Both the position numbers and the translations under genes were made by a program. Positions 14,064 to 26,154 of a stretch of 64,000 nt of DNA are shown here, in pieces. The DNA lies in assembly GCA_948099385.1 (NCBI GenBank), contig CANUEZ040000151.1, positions 7,138,001 through 7,202,000 of the forward strand, read 5' to 3'. This DNA is from Fasciola hepatica (Eukaryota; Platyhelminthes; Trematoda; Plagiorchiida; Fasciolidae). The notes under the pieces were generated by a model. It searched no databases, was not told where the DNA came from, and was given only the letters and a program-made list of their open reading frames with translations. The stretch's first letter is position 1. Each line of letters starts with the position of its first letter.

Positions 14064-14502
14064 CTGCATGAAAATAAACGAACGAAGGCACCGAATCGTT
14101 TAATTCACCCTTTAAAAGCATGCACTATAAAAATAACCGTGAACTGAACTGTGTCCAGTTGATAAATTTGGAAATGAACAAATTAGACGAAAACAACTTC
14201 GAACACATTGAAAGATTACGCCATACAATATGCAAACCTGAACGATTCAAAAAAAAAACTGTCAAACTGATCTGATTACCGAGAAACCTGAAAGAGCCAG
14301 CATACGGATGCTCCATAAATTCACAAGCTGTGTTGTTAAGTGGATAATAAACGAACGAGTAATGAATCACTTTACGCTTAATTTCATTTTATCTCCGGTG
14401 TAACACTTACCATTCAGAGTACCGAGATTAAGCGTTTTGTTTTCGGAATCATCTCGCTGTCTCTCAACTGATGTCCACGGTAGAGTGGCAGTTACCTAAA
14501 GT

Positions 14503-14875
14503 TCTATATTTACCATAATATGGTTCATCATGCGGTGCGACCGCTTAACCCAGAAGTGAAAACCATGGAAGCACTAAATTGCTATTCCATCCATGTTAGG
14601 TATCATCATGTGGTGTATATGTGCAATAAACCGTTGACAGCCAGCCCGGATAGACTGGTAAGACCGGGTGTTCGATTCACAATCGCTCACCTCGGGTTCG
14701 AGTTCCAATGGGGGCTTGGTGAATGTGCACTACTGATGTTTCCCAACAAGAATGCAAACATCTATACGGTGTTGTCATGGTTTTCAATGGTGGGTGGGGA
14801 GTTCGCACCGCATGATGAATCATGTTATATAAAACATTTGACATCCTACCACTAACGCCCACGAAGTTCTATTTT
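14503..14875. repeat. Foldback / MITE-like element
   Basis: Bases 14516-14567 (ATGGTTCATCATGCGGTGCGA...GAAAACCATGG) and 14775-14832 are imperfect inverted repeats of about 45-50 bp around a unique centre. The centre (14640-14760) contains GGTTCGAGTTCC, a B-box-like string. No transposase frame is present. A related end occurs near 4515. Confidence 0.55.
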
Positions 14876-15790
14876 GGTGAAAATACACAGGCATTGAGAC
14901 CAAGGCAAAACCAGGCTGACATAAAGATCTTTTTCTGCTATTTGTTTGATCGCTGTCGCAATCGGGAACTCAAGTTGGTGTAGAGTATCCGAAATTACTT
15001 GTCGTCATCGGCCTTATACTTTGTTGATAAGGAGTTTCATGCAGCTGAAGACGATTGTGTTGGCTGTCTTTTCGACCCAACGGTTACGTAACTGTCTTTC
15101 CGTTTGCATGATTTAAGTTCCTTAAGATGAGTAACCACTGAACTTTAACGTTTCTTCAATTGTCTTCAGTGCAGTCCCAAGATTTTCACGTGCATATTCG
15201 TCTAGCCAGATCGAAAAGCGTTCAAAAGAGACCATGCTCACATTGGATTTAGAACATATTTCTGAAATGGAAATAGTTATTGGCACGCCAAGGTAGACTT
15301 TCGGTAAATCGATCTGGAGACAGCACAATCATCTTTGAAAGCAACACATACATCCAAAAATTAGAGTCCAATGTCAGTTTCGTTTTCTTGCGTAAGAGGG
15401 ATATTTCGGTGGAGTCCATTTGACCAGTTTGGTGTTCATTTGACTCCAGATGTACTCTTAGTGTGTGATCTACACATTATCCATGCAAAACCGCTAAATG
15501 TAGTTCGTGTTTGACTTTACTTTCAACATGCATCATGAAAGTCTTCCAGAACTGTGCCCAGTGAACTTCTCTTGATGATTCCCTACAACTCACTTAGACG
15601 AACAGACGAAAACGAATCTAAAGTTTGTTCACTTCAACTGCTCGGAGCATGGCATGAAGATTGGAAAGATGGATTAGTGTCAGCAAACCAAAATTGAAGA
15701 GTTGACTTTGTTACGGGTTATTATTTCTTATCAGCGTTCACTGTTTGAGAATAAATAGCAGAAAATTCACCTGCATTCTTCACAACACAG
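14876..15790. other. Unrecognised intron sequence
   Basis: PAK intron 5. A 68-codon minus-strand frame (15122-15328) has no recognisable product or splice support. Confidence 0.35.
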
Positions 15791-15860
15791 AGTCATGCAG
15801 CGAGCCGGAATCAAACCGGCGACATTCCGCTTTGTGCCTTGACGTCCTTGCCCCCTCCTG
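15791..15860 (-). repeat. tRNA-like SINE head fragment
   Basis: On the minus strand GCCGGTTTGATTCCGGCTC is a T-arm/B-box, preceded by AAGCGGAATGTCGCCGG, which matches the first half of the composite SINE at 23975. Both share AAGCGGAATGTC. Confidence 0.45.
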
Positions 15861-15889
15861 ATTGGTAGGTTCCTTAACTTTTGCATCAA

Positions 15890-18800
15890 ATCATCATCTT
15901 CATTATCGTACAGCGGTAAAAAGTAAGGCAAGCCTCACTCAAAACTGCCTTTCTAACCACGTTGCACGTTGAATTAGAAAGTATGAATATACAAGATGGA
16001 TAGGAAATAGACCTACATGGGTGGGAAAAGGAAAGAATGCCCTAGTAGCCAACACACGGAATACACAGTCTAACGGTACAAACGCACATCGATCAGTCAT
16101 TCTGATTCAACAGAAAGTGACAACACGATTAGTCACTGTTCCCGGTTCGCAACCATATCCTTCAGTGTCTCCAGCCAACTGGTAGACGGATCTTTTGGAC
16201 CCAAACCACGAAGACGTGAAGCACCTACTTTTAGTAAGTTCTCTAGACATTTTCTCATTTCTCGCTGCCGTGTCATCTGTTGACCTCCACGTGGTCTCTT
16301 CCATTTCCTAGGAGGAACGGAGAATAGGACACGGTATGGTAGACGTGTGTTTACCATACGTAACAGATGCCCCAACCAACGAATTCTACTAAGCTGGATA
16401 CGCTGTAACAGAACGTTCTCTGAATTAGTACCCAATGCTCGATTTTTGACCTCAGTATTGCTCACTTGGCTATTCCACCCAATCTTAGCGATACTACGTA
16501 AACATCGATGGTCGAAAACCACAAGAAGACGAATATCTTCAGCACGCAGACTCCAAGTTTCGCAACCATACAACACACAGTATACACGACCTTTCAACTT
16601 CAGTGAAATATCAGGTCGGCGCCACAAGTGCTTCAGTCCAGCGTACGCAGCTCGAGCCTTCGATATACGCGTACTCACTTCTACTACTGTGTTTCCATCC
16701 GTCGTCACGCAGCTACCGAGGTAGGTAAACTGGTCGACAACTGACACCACCTCCCCATCGAGCATCAAGCTCGGAATCGTTGACATCCAGTCTTGTAACA
16801 TCACCTTACATTTTGAAGGTGCAAAGCGCATGCCGAATGGAGCTACAGCTCTTGAGAGTCTATCCAGGGCACTTTGAGCATGTTCCGCGGATTCCAACAA
16901 GCATACAACATCGTCCTACTTCGAAGCCCACATCCCGAAGATTTTGCAGCGCACTCTCCATTATTTGTCCATGACGAAGCTGAACAGGAATGGAGACCTA
17001 GGACATCCCGTCGAACACCGCTGGTCGTTTCGAACCAACCGGATAGTTCACCGTAAACCCTAACGCGGCCAGAAGTATGAGAATACAATCATCTCAGTAG
17101 GTTCACGAACTTTTGGGGCCTACCTTTTCGATGAAAAGCACTGAATAGCGCTGTGCGGTCAACTGAATCAAAGGCGCCTTTTAGGTCGGGGAAAATCATT
17201 ATTGTCGATCAACGGTGTGTGTGTTTGAAGCATTTCAAGTAAGCGGCGAAAAGTAAGAATCTGGTCATTGCATCCTCCGGCAAAGTCGGGGCTATTACCT
17301 TGGTTACTATCGGAATTAAGCAAATCCCACGATGATTGCTGAGATCATTGCGTATTCCTTTTTTGAAGATGAGTACAATCAATGGCTCGCCTGATAATAA
17401 CCGAATACGCTCTTCCTTCCAAATGTGATGGATTAAGGTGATAAGTGATTTTATCAATGAGCCATCGCCCATTTTGAAAAAAGCTGAAGAGAGTTCGCCA
17501 GGACCGGCCACTTTCCCTCGCTTTAGTAATCGAATGCTCGACTCTACTTCTACTTCCGATGGGGCTTAAGTGATACTCCCCAAGAATTCGCAGTTGTTGA
17601 GGTCAGAATAACTACATTAGCGCTGAGCTAGCTAAACTGTAATTCGAAGTATTCGGTCAAACGATCTAGCCTTTGATCTCTGCCGTGAATAGGCTCTCCA
17701 TTTCCATCGCATATTGTTCTGCTGATCGGGGTTCGCTCCTCATCGGTGTCGCGAATAAGTGTGAACAGTCTGTGACTGTTACCTGAAGCAGCTGCTATTT
17801 CCATTTCTTTGGCTACCTTGATCCACCCATTTTCGCGATCATTCTAAGGCTTTTCATAACTTGCTTCTGTAGATGTCTTCGTATCTTATTCATCTCCTTA
17901 CGGCTCGCAAGCCGACGCTTTTGGTTTATCAGCCTGATCGACTCTTGGGAAATCCAGTGTCTCTGATGGACATCGGATCTAGGACCACGGGCGAAATCTG
18001 CAGCCACGTGCATCGCATGTTTGATATGGGTCCAATGCTCATCTACATTACCATTCGTCGTAGATAATAACTCAAGTGATAATTTCTAATCAAAACTGGT
18101 GTGAACTTTTGGATCAGACAAACGTAGTAAGGCTAACCGGGTTTGCGGTTTGCGTCGATTACCATCGAGCTGGAACGATAATCGCATTAAAACTACCGCA
18201 CGGTCCTGCTCTACGTACCTAGACCAGCAAGACATACAGTTCTGAACAGAATTAGGCCACCGGTAGCTTACGGTGATATGATCAATTTGACTCAAAGTAA
18301 CTGTAGACTTGGAGCGCCATGTCGTCGTGCGACGCGAGCTGTGTCGGAAATTAGTACAAGACAAGAAAAAACGGTTGTCTGCATAAAACTAAAAAAGTCT
18401 ATCCTGCCCCGTTATCTGTGCGTTGAGCAGGTGAAGCACAACACCCACCTGAAGGAGCTTTTAACGCACTGAGATTGCCAAGTCGTGCAATAAAATCACC
18501 AGCTAGCACTACAATGTCAGAGCCTTTGCTGCTGCAATCGAGAGCGATGGGTTCATCATAGAACTTATTATTCTGCATGTCACAGCCTCAGTCTGTTGGA
18601 ACGTATGCCGAGATTACAAACAAACTGCGCTTAACACAACTATCCTTTCGAAAGTCAATTGATCCTTGGAGTCCCACAGTACATAAATGACTGTTAACAG
18701 GAATCCAGTCTAAAAGGGCAGCCTCAACCTTGTCAGTCAAGACTATTCCTACACCACGTTGACCCGCAGCCCTAGCTACTTCGTCTCCTGAAGTGCGCAG

Positions 18801-19655
18801 AAAATACCTCGATGAGATACCAGGAGCAGTTGGTTGAATCACATTACTCGAATCCTGGATACGCGGTTCACTCACACAGCATACATCAATCTTCAGAGAA
18901 TCTATTGTGAGGGCTAGACACGCCTGCTGACCGGCCTGCATGAGTGTACGCACGTTGAAGGAGCCGAGATTCAGAGGCTGACGAGGCTTGAGAAAATGTG
19001 AGTTACAAGACAGCGGATTATTCCCGACACTATTTGACAGTGAATCGTTGCGAGTATCGACCGTGTTATCAATGGGAGCATTATGGGTGAATGGAGGGTA
19101 CGAAAAGAGGCGGTTGGAGACTAAAGACAAAGGTCCAATAAAAGAGAGGGAACTTTGAGCAGTAGCCCACTTATCACTACCAACCCCGCTCGATGCAATG
19201 GGCTGCGCGGTCCTGATTATCCTGCTCGACGACCGATGCAGTATGGAATTCTTTGTAGTCGTGCAGTTCATGGGAGATGTTGGACGGGTACTGCTAAGGT
19301 GTCCAGCCACAAAGCAAGAGAACGATTAGAGCCCTCATCCAAAGCCTTTAGTTCTAACAAGAACCTGTCCTCAAGGCAGCGGGATGGCTGAGTGGAAGGC
19401 CATTTGGTGGAACAATTATTCTTCCACTGATTTTGTCGATTGAGTTGCCAGCTCAAATCGACCCCCAACAGGGAGGACCAGGAGACTGAACTTTGTCTGA
19501 CCTCTGTCCATTGACCTTTCAGGCGTGATTGCATCCTGTATAGCTCTTTGGGTCATGGTGGCACGCAAGCTATCACACCACGTCAAGGTGAAGTCTCGTC
19601 GTGATAGAGACCGCATTCTTGCGACCGTGAGGTTCAGGTCAAGCATTCAAAATAA
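15890..19655 (-). mobile_element. LINE-B copy 1 (near full length, inactive)
   Basis: It starts near 19655 and ends in the family tail at 15890. The 240-codon frame 19310-18588 is the N-terminal part with SFNVRTLMQAGQQACLALTI and DVCCVSEPRIQDSS, the start of the endonuclease. The region 18364-17813 holds the rest of the endonuclease and linker, 17511-17209 the RT start (FKKGIRNDLSNHRGICLIP). The RT core between about 17210 and 16920 is broken (YADD lost). The 255-codon frame 16900-16133 carries the conserved C-terminal block: FTYLGSCVTTDGNT, LYGCETWSLR, RIRWLGHLLRM, KWKRPRGGQQMTRQ. RTE/CR1-like LINE. Confidence 0.9.
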
Positions 19656-19724
19656 ACCAAAGGATACTTCTCTAATGTGTTAACTGATAAATACTTAGAC
19701 AACATAGTACTCCCCAAGTACGTC

Positions 19725-19872
19725 TGCCTCATTTGTTTTGCAATGCAACGAAGACATCGGTGTTCAAATACCGACAATGTCCGTATATCTTCCACCCAAA
19801 GTGATCATGTTTCTGAACCACAGAGAACCGGCGTGACTGTTGCAGTATACACGCGACCCTCGTAGATCCACA
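19725..19872 (-). mobile_element. LINE-A fragment
   Basis: CAACGAAGACATCGGTGTTC and following bases match the RT C-terminal region of LINE-A at 28500-28610 in reverse complement. It is short and dead, and sits just upstream of LINE-B copy 1. Confidence 0.7.
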
Positions 19873-21515
19873 ACATTTTCGGAAGAAGTGATAAGACTAA
19901 CTGAAGGATGAGTTGTCCAGCCTACAAATCCGGTGCGAATGTCATGCGCGCACATACGTTGACATATCGTTTATTTTTGCAGTCTTAGCGCTTCACTCAT
20001 CACAGAAAATATTTTGGAACCTCTGAACAGATTTCTCTCATGCTTATCAAAAAATCCTCGGTGGCGCACGCCAAACGAACCCCGAAACTGGCATGCACGA
20101 CTGTCAAGTCTGGCACTCGCGCAAACTCACGAGGCTGATACCCATGATCGGAGTTCGTCGTTTTGCTGAAAAAGCAACGACTACGTCAAGTAGTTACCAT
20201 TACTACCGTTTGGTGTTGCGTTCATCCATCATTGGTATTTGGAGATATCCTGCTGTCACACATCGAGCGAACAGTTCTCACGATAGACCGCCCGGTAGAT
20301 CTACACGATGACTGTGCGCGTAGTCATCGACATCCTATCGGGCTGTTGGCTGTCAGTCTGCGGTACTCAGCAACCTACATCTACGGTAGACTGGTTCGTA
20401 ATAATGATGGCGCCTTGCCACCGTTGGTGATAGGTGGCACTGTTATCAGCTGGCTCAGTACTAAGAAAAATGTCCCCAATTTGTACAGTGGGCCACTGAG
20501 ATCATGAAGACCATTGACTTGTAATATAATTCACACCCTGGCATAAAACACAAGAAAGGATGTCCTCCGGGTCGATTTTCGTCGACGAGGAGCATCAATA
20601 AGCCCAGGTGGTACGTACGGTACTCGTATTTTTTGTACTCGGATTGCGACCAGTGCGGCCTACGCGTGGTTCAAGAAAGACGACCGACTGTTAATAGGCG
20701 AGCGAAAACGGTAAAAAGACGCAGATGGAAATTCTGTGCTGCCAAAGCAATATTGAAAACAGACAGTGCGAATACAAAAACAAAAGGAGCCGGAAAACCA
20801 GGATGTTTACTGAACGCAGATGATGCCAAAACGATAATCGTCGCCCAAACGCAAGTTTTAAAGCCTACGCTATTCTTGGGAAGATCACAACAAGCGGTTC
20901 GCTGATCTATCCCGACGGGTGAAATATCTTTTTTACACCTTTCAACTTCATGTCTTAGCAACTACCGTTACACTAGCCCGTTCAATATGCCTGATGCTAA
21001 TCTGAGACGTCCATATATTGTCACACGTGTGCCACGAAATGGAGAGATAAAACCACCGTTTTATCATAGGTTCAACGGTGATATGATTCTGTAGCAAGAA
21101 ATAACTCACACAAAACTCCGACCAGCCAGGATTGTACCCTAGATTCCGATAAATGGATTCGATCTTGTACTTTGAAATTGCATTCAGGTTCTCGAGTGAG
21201 AGCGTTTCTGCAAAACGAGTACAGGTCCCGCATTTTTGCGTCAATCGACGAGACAACATTTTATCCCGAACGGTGATGGTGAGCCGTGGTGACGCTCATT
21301 GGAATGCTGATGCAAAAGTCGCTTCAACTTCATATTCTACCACTATTACAACTATCATTTGTTGACCGCTATCAAAGCTAGTGATTGATTTGTCTCCTCT
21401 CTCGGATCAATTTTGTTAATTGGCGGAAGTCCAACTGTTTGTACATGGTGAAAACTCCCCCCGTCAGATATATCAGAATCCTCATAGGCGCATCGGAGAC
21501 TATATGAGAACTTAC
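19873..21515. other. Unrecognised intron sequence
   Basis: PAK intron 5. Frames at 20093-20507 and 20633-20905 show no known product; the second is Lys/Arg-rich. Decayed LINE sequence is possible near 20520-20600. Confidence 0.35.
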
Positions 21516-21778
21516 CGAGTCTGAGGTCAAACAAGTTGACGCAAAATGTGGCGGAACTGGTGGGGGTGTGCGGGCCAATTCGGCAGGGTCCAGTTGCGGA
21601 AACGGGCCTGGATCGGTTCGGGAGGTCGTCACGGACGTGCAGTCTTCATCTCCAAGCGAGCTGGTGGGAAGGCCAGATTGCCCGGCCTCAGTAGTGTAAC
21701 TAGATAATGACTGAGCGGTGGACGTGACACGATTGGATGCGTCACGTGAGTTTGGCGATCTGTGAGCTGGAGAACAAC
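21516..21778 (-). CDS. PAK: PAK exon 5 (Ser/Thr/Pro-rich linker)
   Basis: The acceptor at 21779-21780 (TTCATCTCACAG) was preferred to a second AG nineteen bases downstream because only the first fits the phase 1 donor of exon 4. The donor is TCG|GTAAGT in phase 0. It encodes residues 135-222: Ser/Thr/Pro-rich, no recognised fold, with RTPPPVPPHF near the end. Human PAK1 has a PPPVIAPRP PIX-binding stretch in its linker. The analogy is suggestive only, because the PIX consensus is not fully present. Confidence 0.78.
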
Positions 21779-22960
21779 CTGTGAGATGAACAATGTGAAA
21801 AGTATCACTAGTTAAACACGAGTGACGAAAGAGAAGGGTAAACGAAAGTCAGATTCAAGTATCAATCAATTTTGATTGCAACGAGAATCAATGGGGGGGA
21901 GGGAAACTGACAAAGTGGGCGCAGAAAATTAACCGCATCTGTTTGAGCGGTATATTGGAAGTACGTCTAACGACTTAGTAAAACCCCTGGGTGTGGACAA
22001 ACTCTAACGGGAAAACGATATCAAAACCCAGTTTAACAAACGACAACTTTAAAAAGGGGTACAACAGTTGCGACTGGTATCTTTTACAGCAACGTTCCCC
22101 GAAGGGAAACTAAACGACGACAAGCGTGAAGATAGTGGAACAAACAACCACTAACCAAAGTATCCTATGAAAGAAACAGTAGTATGATTACAAGAAAGTT
22201 TTATTATCTTGAATCACTGAGTAAACAAATCTCGTGGACTGGATATACTTACCTATCGTTAACCTATTACTCACTTCAGCGAAATGGCAGATTGAGAGTA
22301 CTTCCTATGCCCTAGAAGAGGTAGATAAAGGTCCCTGGTTGCGACAGGAACACATAACTTAAGGATAATTCAGGTAATAATCTTGTCTAAAACAGGATTT
22401 CTTATGGCTGGAGAAACACAGATTGGTTAGATCAAGTGCAGTGAGAGGCTGGGTTAAAGGCTGACTAGAATCGCTTATAATGAATACTTTATCTTATAAC
22501 GACGGTACAAAAAAATAAGTCAAAGGATAACGGAATGATGTCTTGTGCGGAAAACGGAACCATGTGGTACTCTTATGGCGGGAAAATTTGGGATGACACT
22601 GAAAGACTGAACAGTCACTACCGTTCGCTGAGTACGTTAAAGCGACGACAGATTTGATACACCAGAAAGAGTTAAAGCAGGTAGTCATACAACCTCCGGT
22701 TTCCACAACATAGGATTCTTCAACGTTAGCGGAAACGGATAGCACTTCAAAGGTAGATAAATGTGTTCAGTTCAGACGTGGAAGATAGGTGGTAAAATGC
22801 CACTCATCAAATGTGGTCGTGTTATACAACTCGGATAGGATAAATGCAATATTTTTGTTCTGTCATTCGAAACAATATGGGTTACAGTAATATATCAAAA
22901 CTAGCGACTATCTTCCAAAGGCAAATTTCTCATCTACATCATACTTTAGACCAACTGCTC
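21779..22960. other. Unrecognised intron sequence
   Basis: PAK intron 4; no repeat family or exon seen. Confidence 0.4.
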
Positions 22961-23209
22961 CTTTGTTGTTCACATGAGGGCAGTGGAAGGGGTACACCTC
23001 ATAACCACAAAGGCCCACTGCACAATTAGGGATAAGCGGCAAACAGACCGTGAGATTTCGAGTGATAGCGAACCACATAGGGTCCCAATAGGTCAATTGT
23101 GGTAACGAGGCGAACAACAGTGGTATACTGTCTACTGTCTGGCTGGGATTCGAACCTCCGCCTTCCGTGGTGGTAATCAAACTCTCTAAACCATTGGACT
23201 ACCACCGGC
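22961..23209 (-). repeat. SINE-1 copy
   Basis: On the minus strand it reads CCGGTGGTAGTCCAATGGTTTAGAGAG...GGTTCGAATCCC, with A and B boxes in place, then the SINE-1 body with a short deletion after the B box. The 3' CATGCTTGCG end is mutated. Confidence 0.85.
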
Positions 23210-23974
23210 TTGAGGTGTCACGCTGAAATAAATATGCCTACCGGAACTGGCGCATCCAGCAGTGTTGTGGGTTGTTCAAACTGAGATAGCTCTATATTTG
23301 GTTCGGATTACAAAACGAAGACTATTGGTTGTTGATAAGCAAGATGTGTTAAGACCTATGTTCACGTGGTATGCGAACCATTCACCATTGGAGAAGGGAC
23401 AGCTGTTACTGCATTGATCTTTACCAGTGTAACTGTGAAATCATCGAACGAACGAACGAGTCTGTCGTTTGTTTATATACAATATGAACTCCGTTTGCGC
23501 ATCACCCGACAAGAAAACTGTGGGCTTCGACCGTGATGATAAAAATAATAATGAGAGGCGTAAAGTACGTCACAGTTCAGTTGTTTACCCGTAACTGTGG
23601 ATTTCTAGTGATGGAAAGAATGGGGCATACACATACACAGAAGGACCGACTAGTCGACAGTGCGTTTTAGATAGCGAGTTGGACAAGTGCATTTGTGATT
23701 GCTTCTTAGCGACATCGAGCAAACAATGCGGTTTCTCTAACTCAGCAGAATTACCAATTGGAAAGCAAAGACGAACATGATTCCAAATAGATCACCGTAA
23801 ACTGTGCGCAAAATCAAAATGCAGTTTTCGTTCAGCCTAATTTCATTGACCTTCAATTTTTTCTAACAACAACTTGCTTATGATTGCTATCAAACAACAA
23901 CAACAACCGCAAAAAATGACCAACGAACAAACGAAATCACGCCTGGAATAGGAACAAAAAAAAATTTGAAAATA
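23210..23974. other. Unrecognised intron sequence
   Basis: PAK intron 4. It contains small simple repeats (CAACAACAACAACC near 23896, GAACGAACGAACGAG near 23446). Confidence 0.4.
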
Positions 23975-24294
23975 AGTGGTATTGCTCAGTTGGTAGAGCA
24001 TCTGCCAGTAAGCGGAATGTCACCAGTCATTCCGACGAGTGGGTCAGAATGTTTGGTTACCATCTCCGAGGTCCAAGGATCGGGTCCCGCTATCGCCGGT
24101 CGCTTTGGTGGCAGACAGTAATCCACTGTCGTCCGGCTCACTGCCATGCCTGACCTGCTGAGACCTTATGTGTTTGTCCACTTGAAGTATCCAGGTCTGC
24201 TTGCCGGTTTGCCTAACAATGCAGTGGGCCTTTACAAATGAGATGTGCCCATTCCACTACACGTATGCGCAAGCATGTAATGAATAAATAAATT
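23975..24294 (+). repeat. Composite SINE with two tRNA-like modules
   Basis: The head TTGCTCAGTTGGTAGAGCATCTGCC is a clear A box of a different tRNA type. About 50 bp later GTTTGGTTACCATCTCCGAGGTC joins the SINE-1 sequence, which continues to the family 3' end (GCGCAAGCATGTAATGAATAAATAAATTA). It is a SINE-1 body with an extra head, or a dimer. Confidence 0.7.
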
Positions 24295-25151
24295 AGAGTT
24301 GCTGTCGACATTATTATCACGTCACTTGATATCTGTGCACCATGACAACTGACGTAGTCGAGACATTTAAAACGTTTTGGAAACTTAACGATACCGTAAA
24401 ACTTTTCAATCCTGTAAAGCGTCTGAAGTCCATTCGAGAAAACTATTTCCAAAATGACCCGTTTTTTTAAAGCTGAAATTCTTATTGTCAGGTCGATGTA
24501 GAACGTAACCAGTGCCGTAAAAGTCAAAAACACTTTACTTCGGAAACAAAATGGAGACTTTTTTGGTCCTTCGAATGCACTGAGAAACGTGGCAGATCGT
24601 CACAAAGCAACACATAGCACAGCTCTCTTGACAGTCAAGTTATTGAGGCGTTTTAGTGGGCTTAATACGATTCCCGGGTTTTCCCTTCCAAGACCAGGGC
24701 CTCTCCTGCGATCTGCCCATCCGCTTGATTCCCCTGGACGTCTAAATTGTCACACTTCCTCGTTTCCCCAACTAACTAAAGTAGAACCAATAAGTTAGTT
24801 CTGTGATGATCATTTTCACACCACGGATCATGTAGTAATGCCCCTTCTGTTTCCATTCAACTCGTGAATAAAAAAGGGGGACCAATATGCGACGACTGAG
24901 TTTGCCTCCAGGTCTCACATTTCATTTTTTCGACTAGAATAATTTCATTTCCAAAACCGCACCTCCCCATTCCACGGGTCGTGAACCAATTCTAGGAAAC
25001 AGTGGACTTTGTGTTGTTGTATGATAAATAGAAAATAAAAATTTAGTTATTATTAGGACCGTGGCACTTTGGTGAAGAGCAGGAAAGCGATCAGGCTATA
25101 AGTGAAGTGAACTGGTCGATTCGAATGCAATAAAGCCAAGTGTTACGCTCC
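24295..25151. other. Unrecognised intron sequence
   Basis: AT-rich; nothing assigned. Confidence 0.4.
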
Positions 25152-25232
25152 GTGGCCCTAGTGGGATTAAAACCCACCTATAGGCCGCCACGGACGCTTA
25201 AGGATTACTGGCTCTCAAGCGACTAGGGCCAC
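25152..25232 (-). tRNA. tRNA-like cloverleaf, probably pseudogene or SINE head
   Basis: The 81-nt segment begins and ends with an 11-base perfect inverted repeat (GTGGCCCTAGT / ACTAGGGCCAC). On the minus strand this forms an acceptor-like stem, followed by a D-arm-like CGCTTGAGAGC and a T-arm-like GTGGG-TTTTAAT-CCCAC directly before the closing strand. The middle is long enough for a variable arm of Leu/Ser type. The T-loop departs from TTCRANN and the acceptor stem is longer than 7 bp, so a functional tRNA is unlikely. It lies in PAK intron 4. Confidence 0.4.
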
Positions 25233-25442
25233 ACCAGGAGATTCGGAAATTTCGTCCCGTAACTTAGACGGTAGAGAGCACGGAGTACAGGAGTATGGAT
25301 GACATTCACACTGAAGTCAACAGACTTTACCGGTTCCAAGTGTGTTGAAATCTGACAAACCAAACCGCTTCAAATTGTACGGTGCTCATCGCATCACACG
25401 GAATGAACAATCGGACGGGGAGGAGAAAATGACGCAACCTAC

Positions 25443-25605
25443 CCCAATCAGTCCGATGAGTCATGATAAATTTCTGACGTCTGGCATGATGAGTCGCCGC
25501 GTCATAGCACTGTAGCACTTCGATCACTAGTTCCGGGTTGCGTTCGCGCTCGTGGATCGAAATATTGGCTGCTCGAAGCCACTGGAGCCATTCGTCCGGC
25601 ATTCC
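25443..25605 (-). CDS. PAK: PAK exon 4 (autoinhibitory segment)
   Basis: The acceptor CTCTGTTACAG opens directly on GMPDEWLQWL; the donor is G|GTAGGT in phase 1. Residues 81-135 align by eye with the group I PAK autoinhibitory region: GMPxxWxxxL, then xANI, a charged ERERNPELVIEVLQCYD block (PAK1: KNPQAVLDVLEFY) and a conserved-looking QKFI. In group I PAKs this segment docks on the kinase lobe and blocks it until a GTPase binds. Its presence argues for group I rather than PAK4-type, which lacks the NPxxVxxVLxFY block. Confidence 0.88.
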
Positions 25606-25699
25606 CTGTAACAGAGCACCATAAAAGTAGTTACGTAACACACTGTTTCAATTAGAAACTACTGATTCGCAGAAATACATAAAGGATTTAGTCGGATGA

Positions 25700-26085
25700 A
25701 CAGGTCAACTTCGTGACTGATGTTCTGTTTCGTGAGCAGAAGCTTAGCATATACGGAGAAATAGCAAACCTGATTACAAAAGGATTTCAACAACCGACGG
25801 CAGTTTGTTGCATAGATTTCCGATTCGCGTTTGGCTCAGTCGACGGGGAACCATTATGGACAACACTACAAAGTGGTTGGGACATGTGTTACCAATAAAC
25901 TTCTTCGGCGTACGCTGTTCTTCGAGGCACGTAGCAGCTGGAAGGTAGGTTCAGGTCACTATTTCATAACATGGTAAAAAGGCACGAAGACCTTGACCAA
26001 ATAGGATGTGTCAGACTTCTGAGTTCGGGTCCACGAGACACTAAGAGACATGACTAGGTGTCGCGGCCTGCAGAGTAATTGTATT
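25700..26085 (+). mobile_element. LINE RT and 3' fragments
   Basis: The peptide PTAVCCIDFRFAFGSVDGEPLWTTL is a mutated RT block (usual form FLDLKAAFDSVDR). At 25866 the sequence jumps to WLGHVLxxN-like and GPRDTKRHD-like 3' sequence of a LINE, so the RT core is deleted. The end resembles 29770-29830 in reverse. Confidence 0.7.
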
Positions 26086-26154
26086 CAGTCTTTTTCTTTT
26101 ATTAAAGTGATTTCCGCCCGTCACTGTTTTCGGCTCTTTTTCGCCATATGTTTC

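Noticed and set aside
14520..14862. Overlapping open frames of 111 and 61 codons on opposite strands
   Set aside because: They arise from the inverted arms of the foldback element; no splice support or known protein.
20633..20905. 90-codon Lys/Arg-rich plus-strand frame as a small gene
   Set aside because: No start context, no splice or family support; likely chance in intron sequence.
21760..21762. Alternative acceptor for PAK exon 5 (CTCACAG before ATCGCC)
   Set aside because: It needs a phase 2 donor, but exon 4 ends in phase 1; the acceptor at 21779-21780 fits.
22494..22745. 83-codon minus-strand frame in PAK intron 4
   Set aside because: No consensus splice borders and no similarity to PAK linker or any known family.
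25440..25475. Hammerhead-like CCGATGAGTCATG on the plus strand
   Set aside because: The core base is wrong (CGATGAG) and the sequence is PAK exon 4 in reverse.
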